This document shows, piece by piece, positions 25,058-33,596 of a DNA stretch of 63,313 nucleotides. The DNA comes from JANOAR01 sp031411235. GTDB lineage: Bacteria; Verrucomicrobiota; Verrucomicrobiia; Verrucomicrobiales; Verrucomicrobiaceae. Below the pieces are notes generated by a model. It was not told where the DNA came from, made no database searches, and saw only the letters and a program-made list of their open reading frames with translations. The first letter of the stretch is position 1, and every line of letters begins with the position of its first letter. The position numbers and the translations under genes were made by a program. The DNA is taken from contig JANOAR010000171.1 in assembly GCA_031411235.1 (NCBI GenBank), forward strand, positions 1 through 63,313, written 5' to 3'.

Positions 25058-25888
25058 CTACGCCTTGTACTCAGGGTAAAACGGGTTGTGCGCCTTCTCC
25101 TCGCCGAGGCTCGTCATCGGGCCATGGCCGGGGCACACGACAGTGGTGTCGGGCAACGTAAAGAGCTGGGCGCGATTGCAGCGCAGGGCATCGGCGAAGG
25201 ACACCATACCGCCGCCCATGCTGCTGGAGAACAGCGCATCGCCAACGATAGCGATGGGCCGCGCGAGCCCACTGATGACGTAGCTCGTGCCACCAACGGA
25301 GTGGCCCGTCGTCAGCCTTGGCTCAATGCTGAGGCCGCCCGTCTGCCAGCTCTGCGTGTCGCCGATGACGAAGGTTTTCGCCCCCGCTGTGGGCTCCAAG
25401 GCATTGATGAATACGGGGGCCATGGGGTTCACCGAGTGCAAGGTTTTCAGGTCGGCGATATGGTCGGGATGCGTGTGGGTGATGAAGATAAGGCTGAGCG
25501 AAAGCCCCTGCGCCGCGATGAAGTCCACCATGCCCTGTGAGCTAGCACCCGTATCGAAAGCCACCGCGTGGCGCGTCTCGGGATCCCAGGCGAGGTAGGC
25601 GTTCACCGTGTAGTCTTCAAAGGGCGTGGTGAACTGCGCGAGGCCCACGATCTCCACGGGCTCGGGCCTCCAAGCACCGCGTGCCATAGCGAATAGCGAC
25701 GGCCCATGCAGCCCGAGAATAGGCGCGATGGCGAGCAAGGTGGCCTCATCTGGCTCGCCCTCTTTCAATGCTTCGATGGCTCCCACAGGGATGCCCGCAT
25801 GAGCCGCGAGGGCTACATCGCTGAGGCCGAGGCCACGCTTGGCCTTGCCGATAACGTCAGAGAATTGGTCTTCAAAGGGGAGATTCAT
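25058..25888 (-). CDS. metallo-beta-lactamase-fold hydrolase with N-terminal helix-turn-helix-like domain
   Basis: This 276-residue protein has a helical domain (about 1-70) with VIGKAKRGLGLSDVALAAHAGIPVGAIEALKEGEP, which reads like an XRE or cyanase-type helix-turn-helix. An MBL domain follows (about 82-270) with the zinc motif THTHPDHIADL, then TTGHSVGGTSYVI, IVGDALFSS and VVCPGHGPMTSL. All usual MBL ligands appear present. Glyoxalase II-like or lactonase-type hydrolysis is possible; nothing fixes the substrate. The N-terminal domain might bind DNA or just mediate assembly. It is the upstream gene of a likely two-gene operon with the hydroxyacid dehydrogenase. Confidence 0.85.
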   Translation of the reverse strand: MNLPFEDQFSDVIGKAKRGLGLSDVALAAHAGIPVGAIEALKEGEPDEATLLAIAPILGLHGPSLFAMARGAWRPEPVEIVGLAQFTTPFEDYTVNAYLAWDPETRHAVAFDTGASSQGMVDFIAAQGLSLSLIFITHTHPDHIADLKTLHSVNPMAPVFINALEPTAGAKTFVIGDTQSWQTGGLSIEPRLTTGHSVGGTSYVISGLARPIAIVGDALFSSSMGGGMVSFADALRCNRAQLFTLPDTTVVCPGHGPMTSLGEEKAHNPFYPEYKA

Positions 25889-26267
25889 GGGCTGCGAGTG
25901 AAGGCTCGGGCTCGCGCGGCTGCAAGGTGGATCAACAAGAGTTTATAGCTTCCTGCGAACCTCAGTGGTGACCATGCGAACCGCTAAGTGTGATGCGTGT
26001 AAAACGCGAGGCTCCATGAAGATGATGGGGTGCCGTGGTGTTTGAAACTAGCGCCGCGCCACTAAGACTGGGTCGCAGTGGCAGCCGACGCAGCGGTGGG
26101 CGTAGTGATTGGCAGTGGAATCATTGGCCTAGCAAAAGCGCCCTAACTTCCCGGATGAACCAAAATATGGAGGGCTCATTTTTGCCACAGATTCAGAAGT
26201 TATAAGCTTCATGGGTACCCAAGTGCGAATGATAGGGCGGCAGGGTGGAACGCGTTGACCCGCCTGC
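25889..26267. other. 379-bp intergenic region with a possible haem-protein remnant
   Basis: No complete gene is visible between the MBL gene and the divergent sulfatase. On the minus strand around 26040-26110 a short frame reads NHYAHRCVGCHCDPVLVARR and stops; CVGCH fits a CxxCH haem site. It is bounded upstream by a stop codon and has no start, so it may be a cytochrome remnant or chance. The rest should hold promoters for both flanking genes, but no strong -35/-10 pair was seen. Confidence 0.3.
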
Positions 26268-27638
26268 ATGACGCTGAAAACACTCTCCCTCGCCCTGGCC
26301 TTGCTCATCCAAAGCATCGCTGCCGCTGCTAATAAACCCAATGTCCTTGTCATCGTCGCCGATGATTTGGGCTACAACGATGTCGGTTTCCAAGGCTGCA
26401 AGGACATCCCCACGCCGCACCTGGACAAGCTCGCGAGCCAGAGCGTCCGCTGCACGAATGGCTATGTCTCGCATCCTTTTTGTAGCCCCACGCGGGCAGG
26501 TTTGTTGACGGGTCGTTACCAGCACCGTTTCGGCCATGAGAACAATCCGGTGTGGCTGCCAGCGGACACGACACAAGGCCTGCCGCTGGATCAGATCATG
26601 CTGCCGCAGGTGCTCAAGCAGAGTGGTTATACCACGGGCCATGTGGGCAAGTGGCATCTGGGGGCGCATCCGCAGTTTCATCCATTGAAGCGTGGCTTTG
26701 ATGAGAATTTCAGCATCCTGGGTGGTGGCCACCAGTATTTTGGTGCCACCAAGGTGAGTGCGGAGTACACCATCCCGTTGAATCGCAACGGCGTCGATGA
26801 GCCCCAGCAAGGCTACCTGACCGATCAACTCGGCACTGAGGCCGCAGCCTATGTGCAGCGCCGCGCAGGTGGCCCGCCGTGGTTCCTTTATTACGCGTTC
26901 AATGCTCCGCATACCCCGTTGCAGGCACCGAAGGAGTGGGTGGAAAAATTTGCCAGCATCAAAGATGAAAACCGCCGCACCTACGCGGCGATGGTCGCGG
27001 CGATGGATGACAATGTGGGCAAGGTACTAGCGCAGCTCGATGCGACCCTGCAGCGTGACAACACGCTGGTCTTTTTCATCAGTGACAACGGCGGGCCGAA
27101 CCTCGCCGCCAAGGGCAACAAGATGACGAACTTCACCGACAATACCCCGCTGCGCGGCGCGAAGGGCCAAGTCTATGACGGCGGCATCCGCGTCCCTTTC
27201 CTCGTGAGTTGGCCCGCGAAGCTGAAGCCCGGTGTGTATGAGCAGCCAGTCATCTCGCTCGACTTCTTCACCACCGCCATCGCGCAGGCTGGTGGCCGTT
27301 TGCCAGCGGATCGCAAGATCGACGGGGTGAATTTGATCCCCTACTTCTCTGGCGAAAACAAAGCCGCGCCGCATGAAGCGCTCTTCTGGCGCAGCAACGG
27401 CCCTGGCGGCAACTACGCCGCTCGCATGGCCAACTGGAAGCTCGTGCGCCTGGGCCAGCAAGCCGCTGAGCTGTATGACTTGAGCACTGACATCGGTGAA
27501 GCCAAGAACCTCGCGAGCGAGAAGCCCGATGTGCTAGCTAAGCTGGAAGCCGCCCTGAATGCCTGGGACAAGGAAACCATCGCCCCCGTCTTCGCAGGCC
27601 CGGCTGGAGCGAGGGCGGCGAAGAAGAAGGGCAAGTAG
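26268..27638 (+). CDS. secreted type I sulfatase
   Basis: This 456-residue protein has a signal peptide (about 1-21). KPNVLVIVADDLGYNDVG carries the two metal-binding aspartates, and FCSPTRAGLLTGRY contains the sulfatase signature C72-x-P-x-R76. Cys72 is expected to become formylglycine by FGE or an anaerobic maturase. HVGKWHLG, DNGGPN and LRGAKGQVYDGGIRVPF are further active-site segments. It hydrolyses sulfate esters, probably from glycans, in the periplasm or outside. The C-terminus is basic (RAAKKKGK). It stands alone on the plus strand, and the hairpin repeat right after its stop may act as terminator. Confidence 0.93.
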   Translation: MTLKTLSLALALLIQSIAAAANKPNVLVIVADDLGYNDVGFQGCKDIPTPHLDKLASQSVRCTNGYVSHPFCSPTRAGLLTGRYQHRFGHENNPVWLPADTTQGLPLDQIMLPQVLKQSGYTTGHVGKWHLGAHPQFHPLKRGFDENFSILGGGHQYFGATKVSAEYTIPLNRNGVDEPQQGYLTDQLGTEAAAYVQRRAGGPPWFLYYAFNAPHTPLQAPKEWVEKFASIKDENRRTYAAMVAAMDDNVGKVLAQLDATLQRDNTLVFFISDNGGPNLAAKGNKMTNFTDNTPLRGAKGQVYDGGIRVPFLVSWPAKLKPGVYEQPVISLDFFTTAIAQAGGRLPADRKIDGVNLIPYFSGENKAAPHEALFWRSNGPGGNYAARMANWKLVRLGQQAAELYDLSTDIGEAKNLASEKPDVLAKLEAALNAWDKETIAPVFAGPAGARAAKKKGK

Positions 27639-27647
27639 TGAGCGAGA

Positions 27648-27835
27648 GGACAGATCGGCTAGAGCCGCGACTCCAACGAGGCTAGCCTATGCCAGGGAAC
27701 GCTCGGCCCAAGGCGATGAATCGCCTCGTTGGAGTCGCGGCTTTAGCCGATCTGTCCTCGCTACTTATGGCCGTCGTCTTGGCTATAGGGGGGGCACGCT
27801 TTTTCCGAAAACGTGATGACGCGTGGTATGCCACC
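27648..27835. repeat. hairpin repeat element, copy A
   Basis: Inverted arms of 33 bases (27648-27680 and 27725-27757) flank a 44-base loop. The tail (27758-27835) includes a small A/T-tract hairpin at 27795-27815 (CACGCTTTTT...AAAACGTG). Arms and tail recur at 32209-32396. The loop section 27698-27720 recurs there in the opposite orientation. The tail ends at the stop codon of the leftward gene 27836-28246. There is no coding capacity; it may act as a two-way terminator between convergent genes. Confidence 0.8.
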
Positions 27836-28246
27836 TCACCGCCGCGCGGCGGTGAGGAACTCATCCAGCTTGTTCAGCACGTCCTGCATCTGCATCTGGT
27901 TGTAGCTACTGTCGGCGCTCTGGCCCAGCGTGCCCACGCCATTGGTGTTGTTGCTCGTGTTGCTGAGGGCATTCGAGATGGCGATGTTCATATCATTGGT
28001 GGAAACCTCCCCCATCGGGCCGCTGTCGCCCTGGGGCATGTCGAAGGTGAAATGAAGCGTGTTGCCGACGACGCTTAGATTCGCGTTGGCGGGAGTACCG
28101 GGCGGCAGCGTGTTCACACCATCGACCTGAGCGGCGGTGATCGTGGGGATGGCGTCGATCAGCGCTTTGAGGCCCGTGAGCTGGCTGCGCATCTCTGCCG
28201 ATGAGTTCGGCGAGTTGTTCGCAGGCTTGGTGGGGTCGAAGGTCAT
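27836..28246 (-). CDS. small collagen-like/tail-fibre-like protein, unknown function
   Basis: This protein of about 136 residues starts at ATG 28246 (MTFDPTKPANNSPNSSAEMRSQ); a TTG at 28267 is also in frame but overlaps the upstream gene's stop. The opening FDPTKPxNxSPxSxAEMRxQLxGLKxLID is a recurrent module of small Verrucomicrobial and phage-tail-like proteins. A short collagen-like PQGDSGPMGEVS bridge follows, then an Asn/Ser-rich helical end that could trimerise. No signal peptide is present. It lies 17 bases after the ELWxxDGT giant gene on the same strand and is probably co-transcribed with it. Its function is unknown. Confidence 0.65.
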   Translation of the reverse strand: MTFDPTKPANNSPNSSAEMRSQLTGLKALIDAIPTITAAQVDGVNTLPPGTPANANLSVVGNTLHFTFDMPQGDSGPMGEVSTNDMNIAISNALSNTSNNTNGVGTLGQSADSSYNQMQMQDVLNKLDEFLTAARR

Positions 28247-28263
28247 GGCAATTTCAGTTTGAT

Positions 28264-31200
28264 TCAATTCACTACCACCCGCCCGCCGAGGATCGGCGAA
28301 GTCGTGGTGCTCGGTGTCAATCCAGGCAGCAGGAAGTAGCCATAGCCCTTGCTTCGGTGGCTGAGCATGATGCCATAGTATTTCACTGTGCGCGGCACGG
28401 CTTTGCCCGCCACCGTGTCGATGAGCGTGAATGACCCGCTGAACAATCCCGTCGTCGGCGTGATGATCATCGCCACTTTACAGGGGTTGCCAGCCGCGAG
28501 TGTCGCCGCCGCAAAGGAGGTCGTGTTGTTCTTGTTGATGCGGAAAGTCTGGGCAAGCGAGCTGAACTGAGCTGAGGATTCAACATCGCCTTTGGCAAAG
28601 GCGATGCTTGCATTACCCACCACGTCGGACAAACCGAGCACGATGGGCTTGAGCGTCGTCGGCTTTACCCACGGCGCTCCATCGAGGGTGCGCTGCAGAT
28701 ACGGGATGCCGGTGGCGTAGGTGTGGTCGGAGGTGCTGGCAGGGCCGCTCTTGAATTGATCCACCCAGCCTGTGATGCGGTTGTCCGGGATCGTTGCACC
28801 GAGCATAATACTTGGCTGCCCCATGACCGAGCCTTTGCCGGAATAAATTAAAACGAACTGCGGGACGGAACCCTCCGGCCAGAGCGAACCGCTGAATGTA
28901 TAGGCGATACCATCAGCCGTGCGGCCCGTGCCACTTGCGGCACCTGCCGCACTAACAGTCATTTGCTGCCAGCCGACGCCAAGGGGTTGTGCGGTATCGT
29001 TGAGCGATGCGACGGGAAGATCGGTGGTGGAGTTGTAAAGGGCAGCATACGCAAGAGCACTGCTTCCGCTCCAGATTAAGCGACGACCTGTCACAGCGGC
29101 ACCCGCGTAACCGACAATGGCAGGATCGACGAGCGATCCAGAGACTGCATTGTTCGCGCCATCGAAGTCCAACGTCAGACCGAGGGGCAATAGCGGAGCA
29201 GGCCGCTTGAGGCTTAGGCTCGCTGTGGGATGTCCGCTCAACGGAGCCACCAATCGCCCCTTGAGAGGGTAGCTCGCGGTGCCATTCTTCAACGTGCCAG
29301 TGAAGCTGCCCGTCGCTGCCACGCTGAGCGTCACGTAACCGCCCAGGGAATGGTTGATTTGGTCGCGGCGTGAGAGCCATGCAGTGAAGTTACCCTCAGT
29401 GCCGGTGGTGAGTGCCGAGATGTTGAGGGTGAATTGCTGCACGAGTCCAGTCCCCGCCACATTCTTTGCCGACACGTTGATCTTGAAACTTCCGCTAACG
29501 TTTGGGATGCCAGTGATGAGGCCAGTGATGCCGTTGTAGGCGAGGCCGGATGGAAGGCCGCCGACAATGAATCCAGTCGGGTATTCATTCGCCGCGAGTT
29601 GCCAGTTGAGTGCGCCGCTCACGATGGAGGCCGGCACTGGCCCAAGAGTGACTATGGGTTTAATCACCACCTTCACATCCGCAGGCTGGGTCGTCAGGGA
29701 GAGAGCATCCATGCCCACAACGCAGGTGTAGGCCCCCTCTTCGGAATCTGTTGCCTTGGTGATGGATAGCTTTGCCGTAGTCGCACCAGAAACTACGCCG
29801 CCAGAGGTGTTTACTCCGTTTGAGAGCTGGGTTGCCCCGCGATACCACTGGTAGGACAAGGTCGTGCCAGTTGGCGCAGCAGCACTGACAGACACGGCTA
29901 TGGTTCCGCCCATCGCGGTGCGCACAGCGGGCAGTAGTGTGTTGACGACCCCAAGCTTGGCCCCGCTCGAAATGGCCGTGGATTTGCCGTCCGAGAGCAC
30001 TGCACGGTAGGTGCCGGCGTGAGTCGTCGCAGCGCTCGCAATGGAGTAGGTGTTCGAGGTGGCACCTATGATGTTCGCATTGTTCTTTTGCCACTGGGTA
30101 GTCGCCGTCATGCCTTCTGTGGGGGCGACGATAAAACTTGCTTGGTTTCCTGCCGCAATGAGTTGAGAGACGGGTGGGAGCGAGACGCCAAGCGTGGCGG
30201 TGATGCGCAGCACTTGCCGATTGCTGCCATCGGGATAAGCCGAAAAATAGAGGTTGTTTCCTACCACCAACTGGTCGGAGTCATACGTATCGAAGCCATT
30301 TCCAGCGCCAGCGTTCATCTCGAAATAGATGGGAGGGCCGCTTGCCCCCAAGCCCCACCATTCTTCGCCAGTGGCCCAGTTATTTGCCACGCCATTGCCG
30401 TCCTTGAGCATGCGAAAGAAAACCAAGCCACCCAAGGAAGCAAGGCTGTGGGGCCTGGGGGCTGGGTTGCCCCCGTAGTTGTAAACCTCGGCGGGAATGA
30501 CTGTCCCGTTCTCCGTGCCATCCGTGCGCCAGACTTGCTCCCCTCGGCTGCCATCGTCAGCCACGAAATACGCAAAGTTGCCGTGCTTGATCATAGAGAA
30601 AGGGCCGGAGCTATTGCTGCCCGCGCGAATGTCCTTAACCATGACGGTGCCTGCGCTAGTTCCATCGGAGCGCCAAAGTTCATAACCTGCCGCATTCGAC
30701 GCCCCACGGAAGATCATCAGGCCATTCGAGATGATAGGAGTGCTGGGAGATGTCGAACCTCCGTCAGCACCACCCGCAGTGATCGGCTGTTTCACGATCA
30801 CCGTGCCGCTGGCTTGCCCATTGGTTTTCCAAAGGTCGTATCCTGTCGTGCCTGGGTTGAGGGCAAAGAAATAGACCTCACCATTGAAGAGCACGAAACC
30901 CTGCGGGTAGGAGAAATAGCCGCTGCGAGGATCGGCGAGCATGAACGTGCCAGCAAGGGTGCCATCACTACGCCAGACCTCACCGCCGCCGTGACCTGTG
31001 CTCGTCGCGCTAAAGTAGGCAATGCCATTGATGGTGGTCGGCTTGCTGATCTCAGAATCTCCCGCTCCGGGGGCAATGTCTTTGAGCAAAGTTGTGCCGG
31101 TTGCGGTGCCATTGCTCACCCAGAGTTCGTCGCCTTGCCCGGTGCTATTGTCCGCATTCGCGGCGAAGAGGAGCTTGCCGTTGCACTCGACGAGTGAGTG

Positions 31201-31632
31201 CGGATTCGAGCTGGGAAAGGTACTGCTGATGTCCTTCACCAAGGTCGCCTTGAGCGGCACTTTGGTCACATCACACACCCAGAGTTCTCGACCGTAGGAG
31301 GGATGGCTGGCGACGAAGAACATCAAATTGCCAACGCGGGTGAACTCTGCCGGATCACTACCGAAGCTCACATCCGGCACAACCTCCAGAATGGCAGACG
31401 TGGCTAGCGGCCCCTTGGTGTAGCAGGGCTCGATGTTGGTAGACCCGAACACACAGGCGAAAAAAACATAGCCGTTGGCCGCCTCTGTAAACTTGCTTGG
31501 CACCAAGCCACCGGTTCTGTTCGTCACCAGCTCCGCAGTGAAGTCTGCCCGGGCCAAGGTGCCAATGATGAGCACCATGAAGGTGAGTAGCCTGCGGAAC
31601 CCTGTGCGTGGAGGAGTGGGTAAGTCAATCAT
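28264..31632 (-). CDS. large secreted ELWxxDGT-repeat and Ig-like domain protein
   Basis: This 1122-residue protein has a signal region (about 10-29). About six ELWxxDGT-type repeats (e.g. ELWVSNGTATGTTLLKDI, EVWRSDGTLAGTFML, ELWRSDGTSAGTVMVKDI) lie between about residues 120 and 400 and form a propeller-like array. Ig-like domains follow (about 485-660, with TTQWQKNNANIIGATSNTY and LSYQWYRGATQLSNG), then a putative-Ig cadherin-like module (about 665-745, LPSGLAYNGITGLITGIPNVSGSF) and a beta-rich C-terminal region starting FTAWLSRRDQ. It is probably a surface adhesin or matrix protein. No catalytic residues are seen. The small tail-fibre-like gene follows. Confidence 0.85.
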   Translation of the reverse strand: MIDLPTPPRTGFRRLLTFMVLIIGTLARADFTAELVTNRTGGLVPSKFTEAANGYVFFACVFGSTNIEPCYTKGPLATSAILEVVPDVSFGSDPAEFTRVGNLMFFVASHPSYGRELWVCDVTKVPLKATLVKDISSTFPSSNPHSLVECNGKLLFAANADNSTGQGDELWVSNGTATGTTLLKDIAPGAGDSEISKPTTINGIAYFSATSTGHGGGEVWRSDGTLAGTFMLADPRSGYFSYPQGFVLFNGEVYFFALNPGTTGYDLWKTNGQASGTVIVKQPITAGGADGGSTSPSTPIISNGLMIFRGASNAAGYELWRSDGTSAGTVMVKDIRAGSNSSGPFSMIKHGNFAYFVADDGSRGEQVWRTDGTENGTVIPAEVYNYGGNPAPRPHSLASLGGLVFFRMLKDGNGVANNWATGEEWWGLGASGPPIYFEMNAGAGNGFDTYDSDQLVVGNNLYFSAYPDGSNRQVLRITATLGVSLPPVSQLIAAGNQASFIVAPTEGMTATTQWQKNNANIIGATSNTYSIASAATTHAGTYRAVLSDGKSTAISSGAKLGVVNTLLPAVRTAMGGTIAVSVSAAAPTGTTLSYQWYRGATQLSNGVNTSGGVVSGATTAKLSITKATDSEEGAYTCVVGMDALSLTTQPADVKVVIKPIVTLGPVPASIVSGALNWQLAANEYPTGFIVGGLPSGLAYNGITGLITGIPNVSGSFKINVSAKNVAGTGLVQQFTLNISALTTGTEGNFTAWLSRRDQINHSLGGYVTLSVAATGSFTGTLKNGTASYPLKGRLVAPLSGHPTASLSLKRPAPLLPLGLTLDFDGANNAVSGSLVDPAIVGYAGAAVTGRRLIWSGSSALAYAALYNSTTDLPVASLNDTAQPLGVGWQQMTVSAAGAASGTGRTADGIAYTFSGSLWPEGSVPQFVLIYSGKGSVMGQPSIMLGATIPDNRITGWVDQFKSGPASTSDHTYATGIPYLQRTLDGAPWVKPTTLKPIVLGLSDVVGNASIAFAKGDVESSAQFSSLAQTFRINKNNTTSFAAATLAAGNPCKVAMIITPTTGLFSGSFTLIDTVAGKAVPRTVKYYGIMLSHRSKGYGYFLLPGLTPSTTTSPILGGRVVVN

Positions 31633-31781
31633 AAGGCGGGTCGGTGAATGGGTTCAAACATTCGGAAAGAATCCTAGCAAGCAAGGGGAGAATGAGGGGG
31701 CTACGAAGGGCTGGAAAGTAGCCAGCGGCTAGAGCTGGAGACCGCGTGGCAGGGTGACGAGTCTGTCGTTTTGGGCTGCCG

Positions 31782-31806
31782 CGCTCCGCGCTCGTCACGC
31801 GGAGCG
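31782..31806. repeat. 9-bp perfect hairpin upstream of the ELWxxDGT gene
   Basis: CGCTCCGCG (31782-31790) pairs with CGCGGAGCG (31798-31806) across a 7-base loop. It lies just past the stop of the gene remnant 31819-32043 and about 150 bases before the start of the giant gene, both leftward. It could end the remnant's transcript, although no T run follows. Confidence 0.6.
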
Positions 31807-31818
31807 GTGACGATGACT

Positions 31819-32043
31819 TTACCCCACTATCACACTCACCTCAGCGCTCCACTGGCCGACTTGTTGGTCGTCCACGCGGTAGATGGCGCGGTATTTCCAT
31901 TTCGTGGGGGCGGCGGGGAAGGGGGTGCTGTCGGTGTAGCCGGGGGTGGTGTCGAAGGTGAGGACTTGGTAGCCCGTGCCGCGATCTACCTGGAGTTCAC
32001 ACTGGTCGAGGTGGGCGCTGGGGTGAATTTTCTGCGGCTGCAT
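31819..32043 (-). pseudogene. remnant of a fibronectin-like C-terminal domain protein
   Basis: A 74-residue frame reads HLDQCELQVDRGTGYQVLTFD, then PGYTDSTPFP and TKWKYRAIYRVDDQQVGQWS, the end of a fibronectin-type-III-like domain found at the C-terminus of larger Verrucomicrobial proteins (from memory, not searched). The frame is closed by a stop codon just upstream of the first Met, and nothing resembling the missing N-terminal part is present. It is probably a truncated gene rather than an expressed small protein. The flanks are repeat-rich, with hairpins at 31782-31806 and repeat copy B at 32209-32396. Confidence 0.45.
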
Positions 32044-32208
32044 CGGCGCAGATTCACAGAATCACTCGGACAAAGGCAAGATGTTTTTCACCTATTTACT
32101 GCGGCTTAATCGCGAGCACCGCAAGAGCGTGGCTACTCGCCTACACATTCATCGTTTTGGGAAAAACAGCCGGTGGTATGGCGCAGGAAAAGGGAGGTCA
32201 TGAAACGA

Positions 32209-32396
32209 GGGCAGATCGGCTAAAGCCTCGCACTCCAACGTGGCTGTTCATTGCCTTGGGCCGAGCGTTTCCAGGCGCACGTTGGCCTCGTTGGAGTACG
32301 AGGCTTTAGCCGATCTGTCCTGGCCACTTGTGGCCGTCGTCTTGGGTTATGTTGGGCACGCTTTTTCTCAAAACGTGATGCGCGTGGCGGTATCGC
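32209..32396. repeat. hairpin repeat element, copy B (loop inverted relative to copy A)
   Basis: The left arm (32209-32240) and right arm (32287-32320) match the arms of copy A. The loop carries 32247-32270 as the reverse complement of the copy A loop; GCTCGGCCCAAGGC of copy A appears here as GCCTTGGGCCGAGC. The tail, with the A/T hairpin at 32357-32377, has the same orientation as in copy A and ends at the stop codon of the pit gene. The remaining 32044-32208 holds nothing recognisable. Confidence 0.8.
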
Positions 32397-33482
32397 TCAC
32401 TTGCCCAATGTCACGAGCTTGTAGAAGCCGTAGCCCATGAGGGCGGTGATGGGGATGGTGAGCACCCAGGCCCAGAGGATGCGCTCGACGAGGCTCCAAC
32501 TGACGGCGTTCCAGCGCTTGGCGGCACCGACGCCCATGATGGAGGTGGTGATGACGTGGGTGGTACTCACGGGCATACCCATGGCACCGGTGACCATGAG
32601 GATGGTGGCTCCCGTGGCCTCGGCGGCGAAGCCGTGGACGGGCTTCATGCGGACCATCTTGTGGCCGAGGGTCTTGATGATGCGCCAGCCGCCAGCCCAG
32701 GTGCCTGCGGCCATGACGACGGCGCAGGTGATTTTTACCCACAGCGCGACTTCAAAGGTGGGGGTGTGGAGGAAGCTGAGCCAGGCGGGGGCGTCCTTGA
32801 GTTCACCAGCGGTGGTGGCGGTGAAGAGGGTGAGGGCGATGATGCCCATGGTCTTCTGCGCATCGGCGAAACCGTGGCCCCAGCCCATGTAGGCAGCGCT
32901 GACGACTTGGAGCTTGGAGAAGACTTTGTTGATGGTGTGGGGACGCCAGTTGCGGATGAGGGCAAAGAGGAAACCCATGAAGAGGAAGCCGATGACGACG
33001 CCGAGGATAGGCGAGGTGATCATGGGGATGACGACCTTGTGGTAGAGGCCGTCCATGCTGTGGGCTCCGGTGACTTTGTCGATCTTCTCGACGGACCATT
33101 TGAGGGCGTGCCAGTTGCCGTGGGCGGCGGCGAGGGTAGCTCCGCAAAGGCCACCGATGAGGGCGTGGCTGGAACTGGAGGGTAGGCCGAACCACCAGGT
33201 GACGAGATTCCATACAATGCCGCCGAGCATGGCCGCGAGGATGGTGAGGGTGGTCACATACGTGGTATCGACGAGGCCGCTGCCGATGGTCTTGGCGACG
33301 GCGGTGCCGTAGAGCGCTCCTCCGAGGTTGAAAACGGCAGCGAGGAGTAGCGCTTGGCGCGGGGTCAGGACTTTGGTCGAGACGACGGTGGCGATGGCGT
33401 TCGCTGCATCGTGAAAGCCGTTGATGTATTCAAAGGCGAGCACCACCAGCAGGACGAGGAGGATGAGGAAGAGGGGGGACAT
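32397..33482 (-). CDS. inorganic phosphate transporter, Pit family
   Basis: This protein of about 361 residues has multiple hydrophobic segments and the duplicated PHO4 signature: FEYINGFHDAANAIATVVSTKVLTPRQALLLAA near the N-terminus and GATILMVTGAMGMPVSTTHVITTSIMGVGAAKR near the C-terminus. It moves metal-phosphate complexes using the proton gradient. Start ATG 33482 (MSPLFLILLVLL) was chosen because the upstream extension to 33587 runs through repeat DNA. The DUF47 gene lies upstream on the same strand, the standard Pit accessory. The gap between them holds strong hairpins. Confidence 0.92.
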   Translation of the reverse strand: MSPLFLILLVLLVVLAFEYINGFHDAANAIATVVSTKVLTPRQALLLAAVFNLGGALYGTAVAKTIGSGLVDTTYVTTLTILAAMLGGIVWNLVTWWFGLPSSSSHALIGGLCGATLAAAHGNWHALKWSVEKIDKVTGAHSMDGLYHKVVIPMITSPILGVVIGFLFMGFLFALIRNWRPHTINKVFSKLQVVSAAYMGWGHGFADAQKTMGIIALTLFTATTAGELKDAPAWLSFLHTPTFEVALWVKITCAVVMAAGTWAGGWRIIKTLGHKMVRMKPVHGFAAEATGATILMVTGAMGMPVSTTHVITTSIMGVGAAKRWNAVSWSLVERILWAWVLTIPITALMGYGFYKLVTLGK

Positions 33483-33540
33483 TCGATGGGAGACGTTTTC
33501 GGTTTTCCGTTGGCCGTTTTCCGTGGGGAAGTGGTGCTGC

Positions 33541-33596
33541 GTTAGCCGTGGGTGGGCTAACTGCCGAGCACTTCCGTTTCCCACCACGGGAAACGG
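33541..33596. promoter_or_regulatory. two perfect hairpins between DUF47 and pit
   Basis: GTTAGCC/GGCTAAC (33541-33547 with 33555-33561) forms a 7-bp stem. CCGTTTCCC/GGGAAACGG (33574-33582 with 33588-33596) forms a 9-bp stem with a 5-base loop. Flanking GGAAGTG/CACTTCC and GACGTTTTCCG-like segments are further repeats. The position inside a two-gene operon suggests an attenuator, an RNA-processing signal or a REP-type insertion; the sequence alone does not choose. Confidence 0.5.

Noticed and set aside
27836..28246. Prophage remnant based on the tail-fibre-like protein
   Set aside because: No other phage gene (integrase, capsid, terminase) is nearby, so the small protein is more likely part of a surface system.
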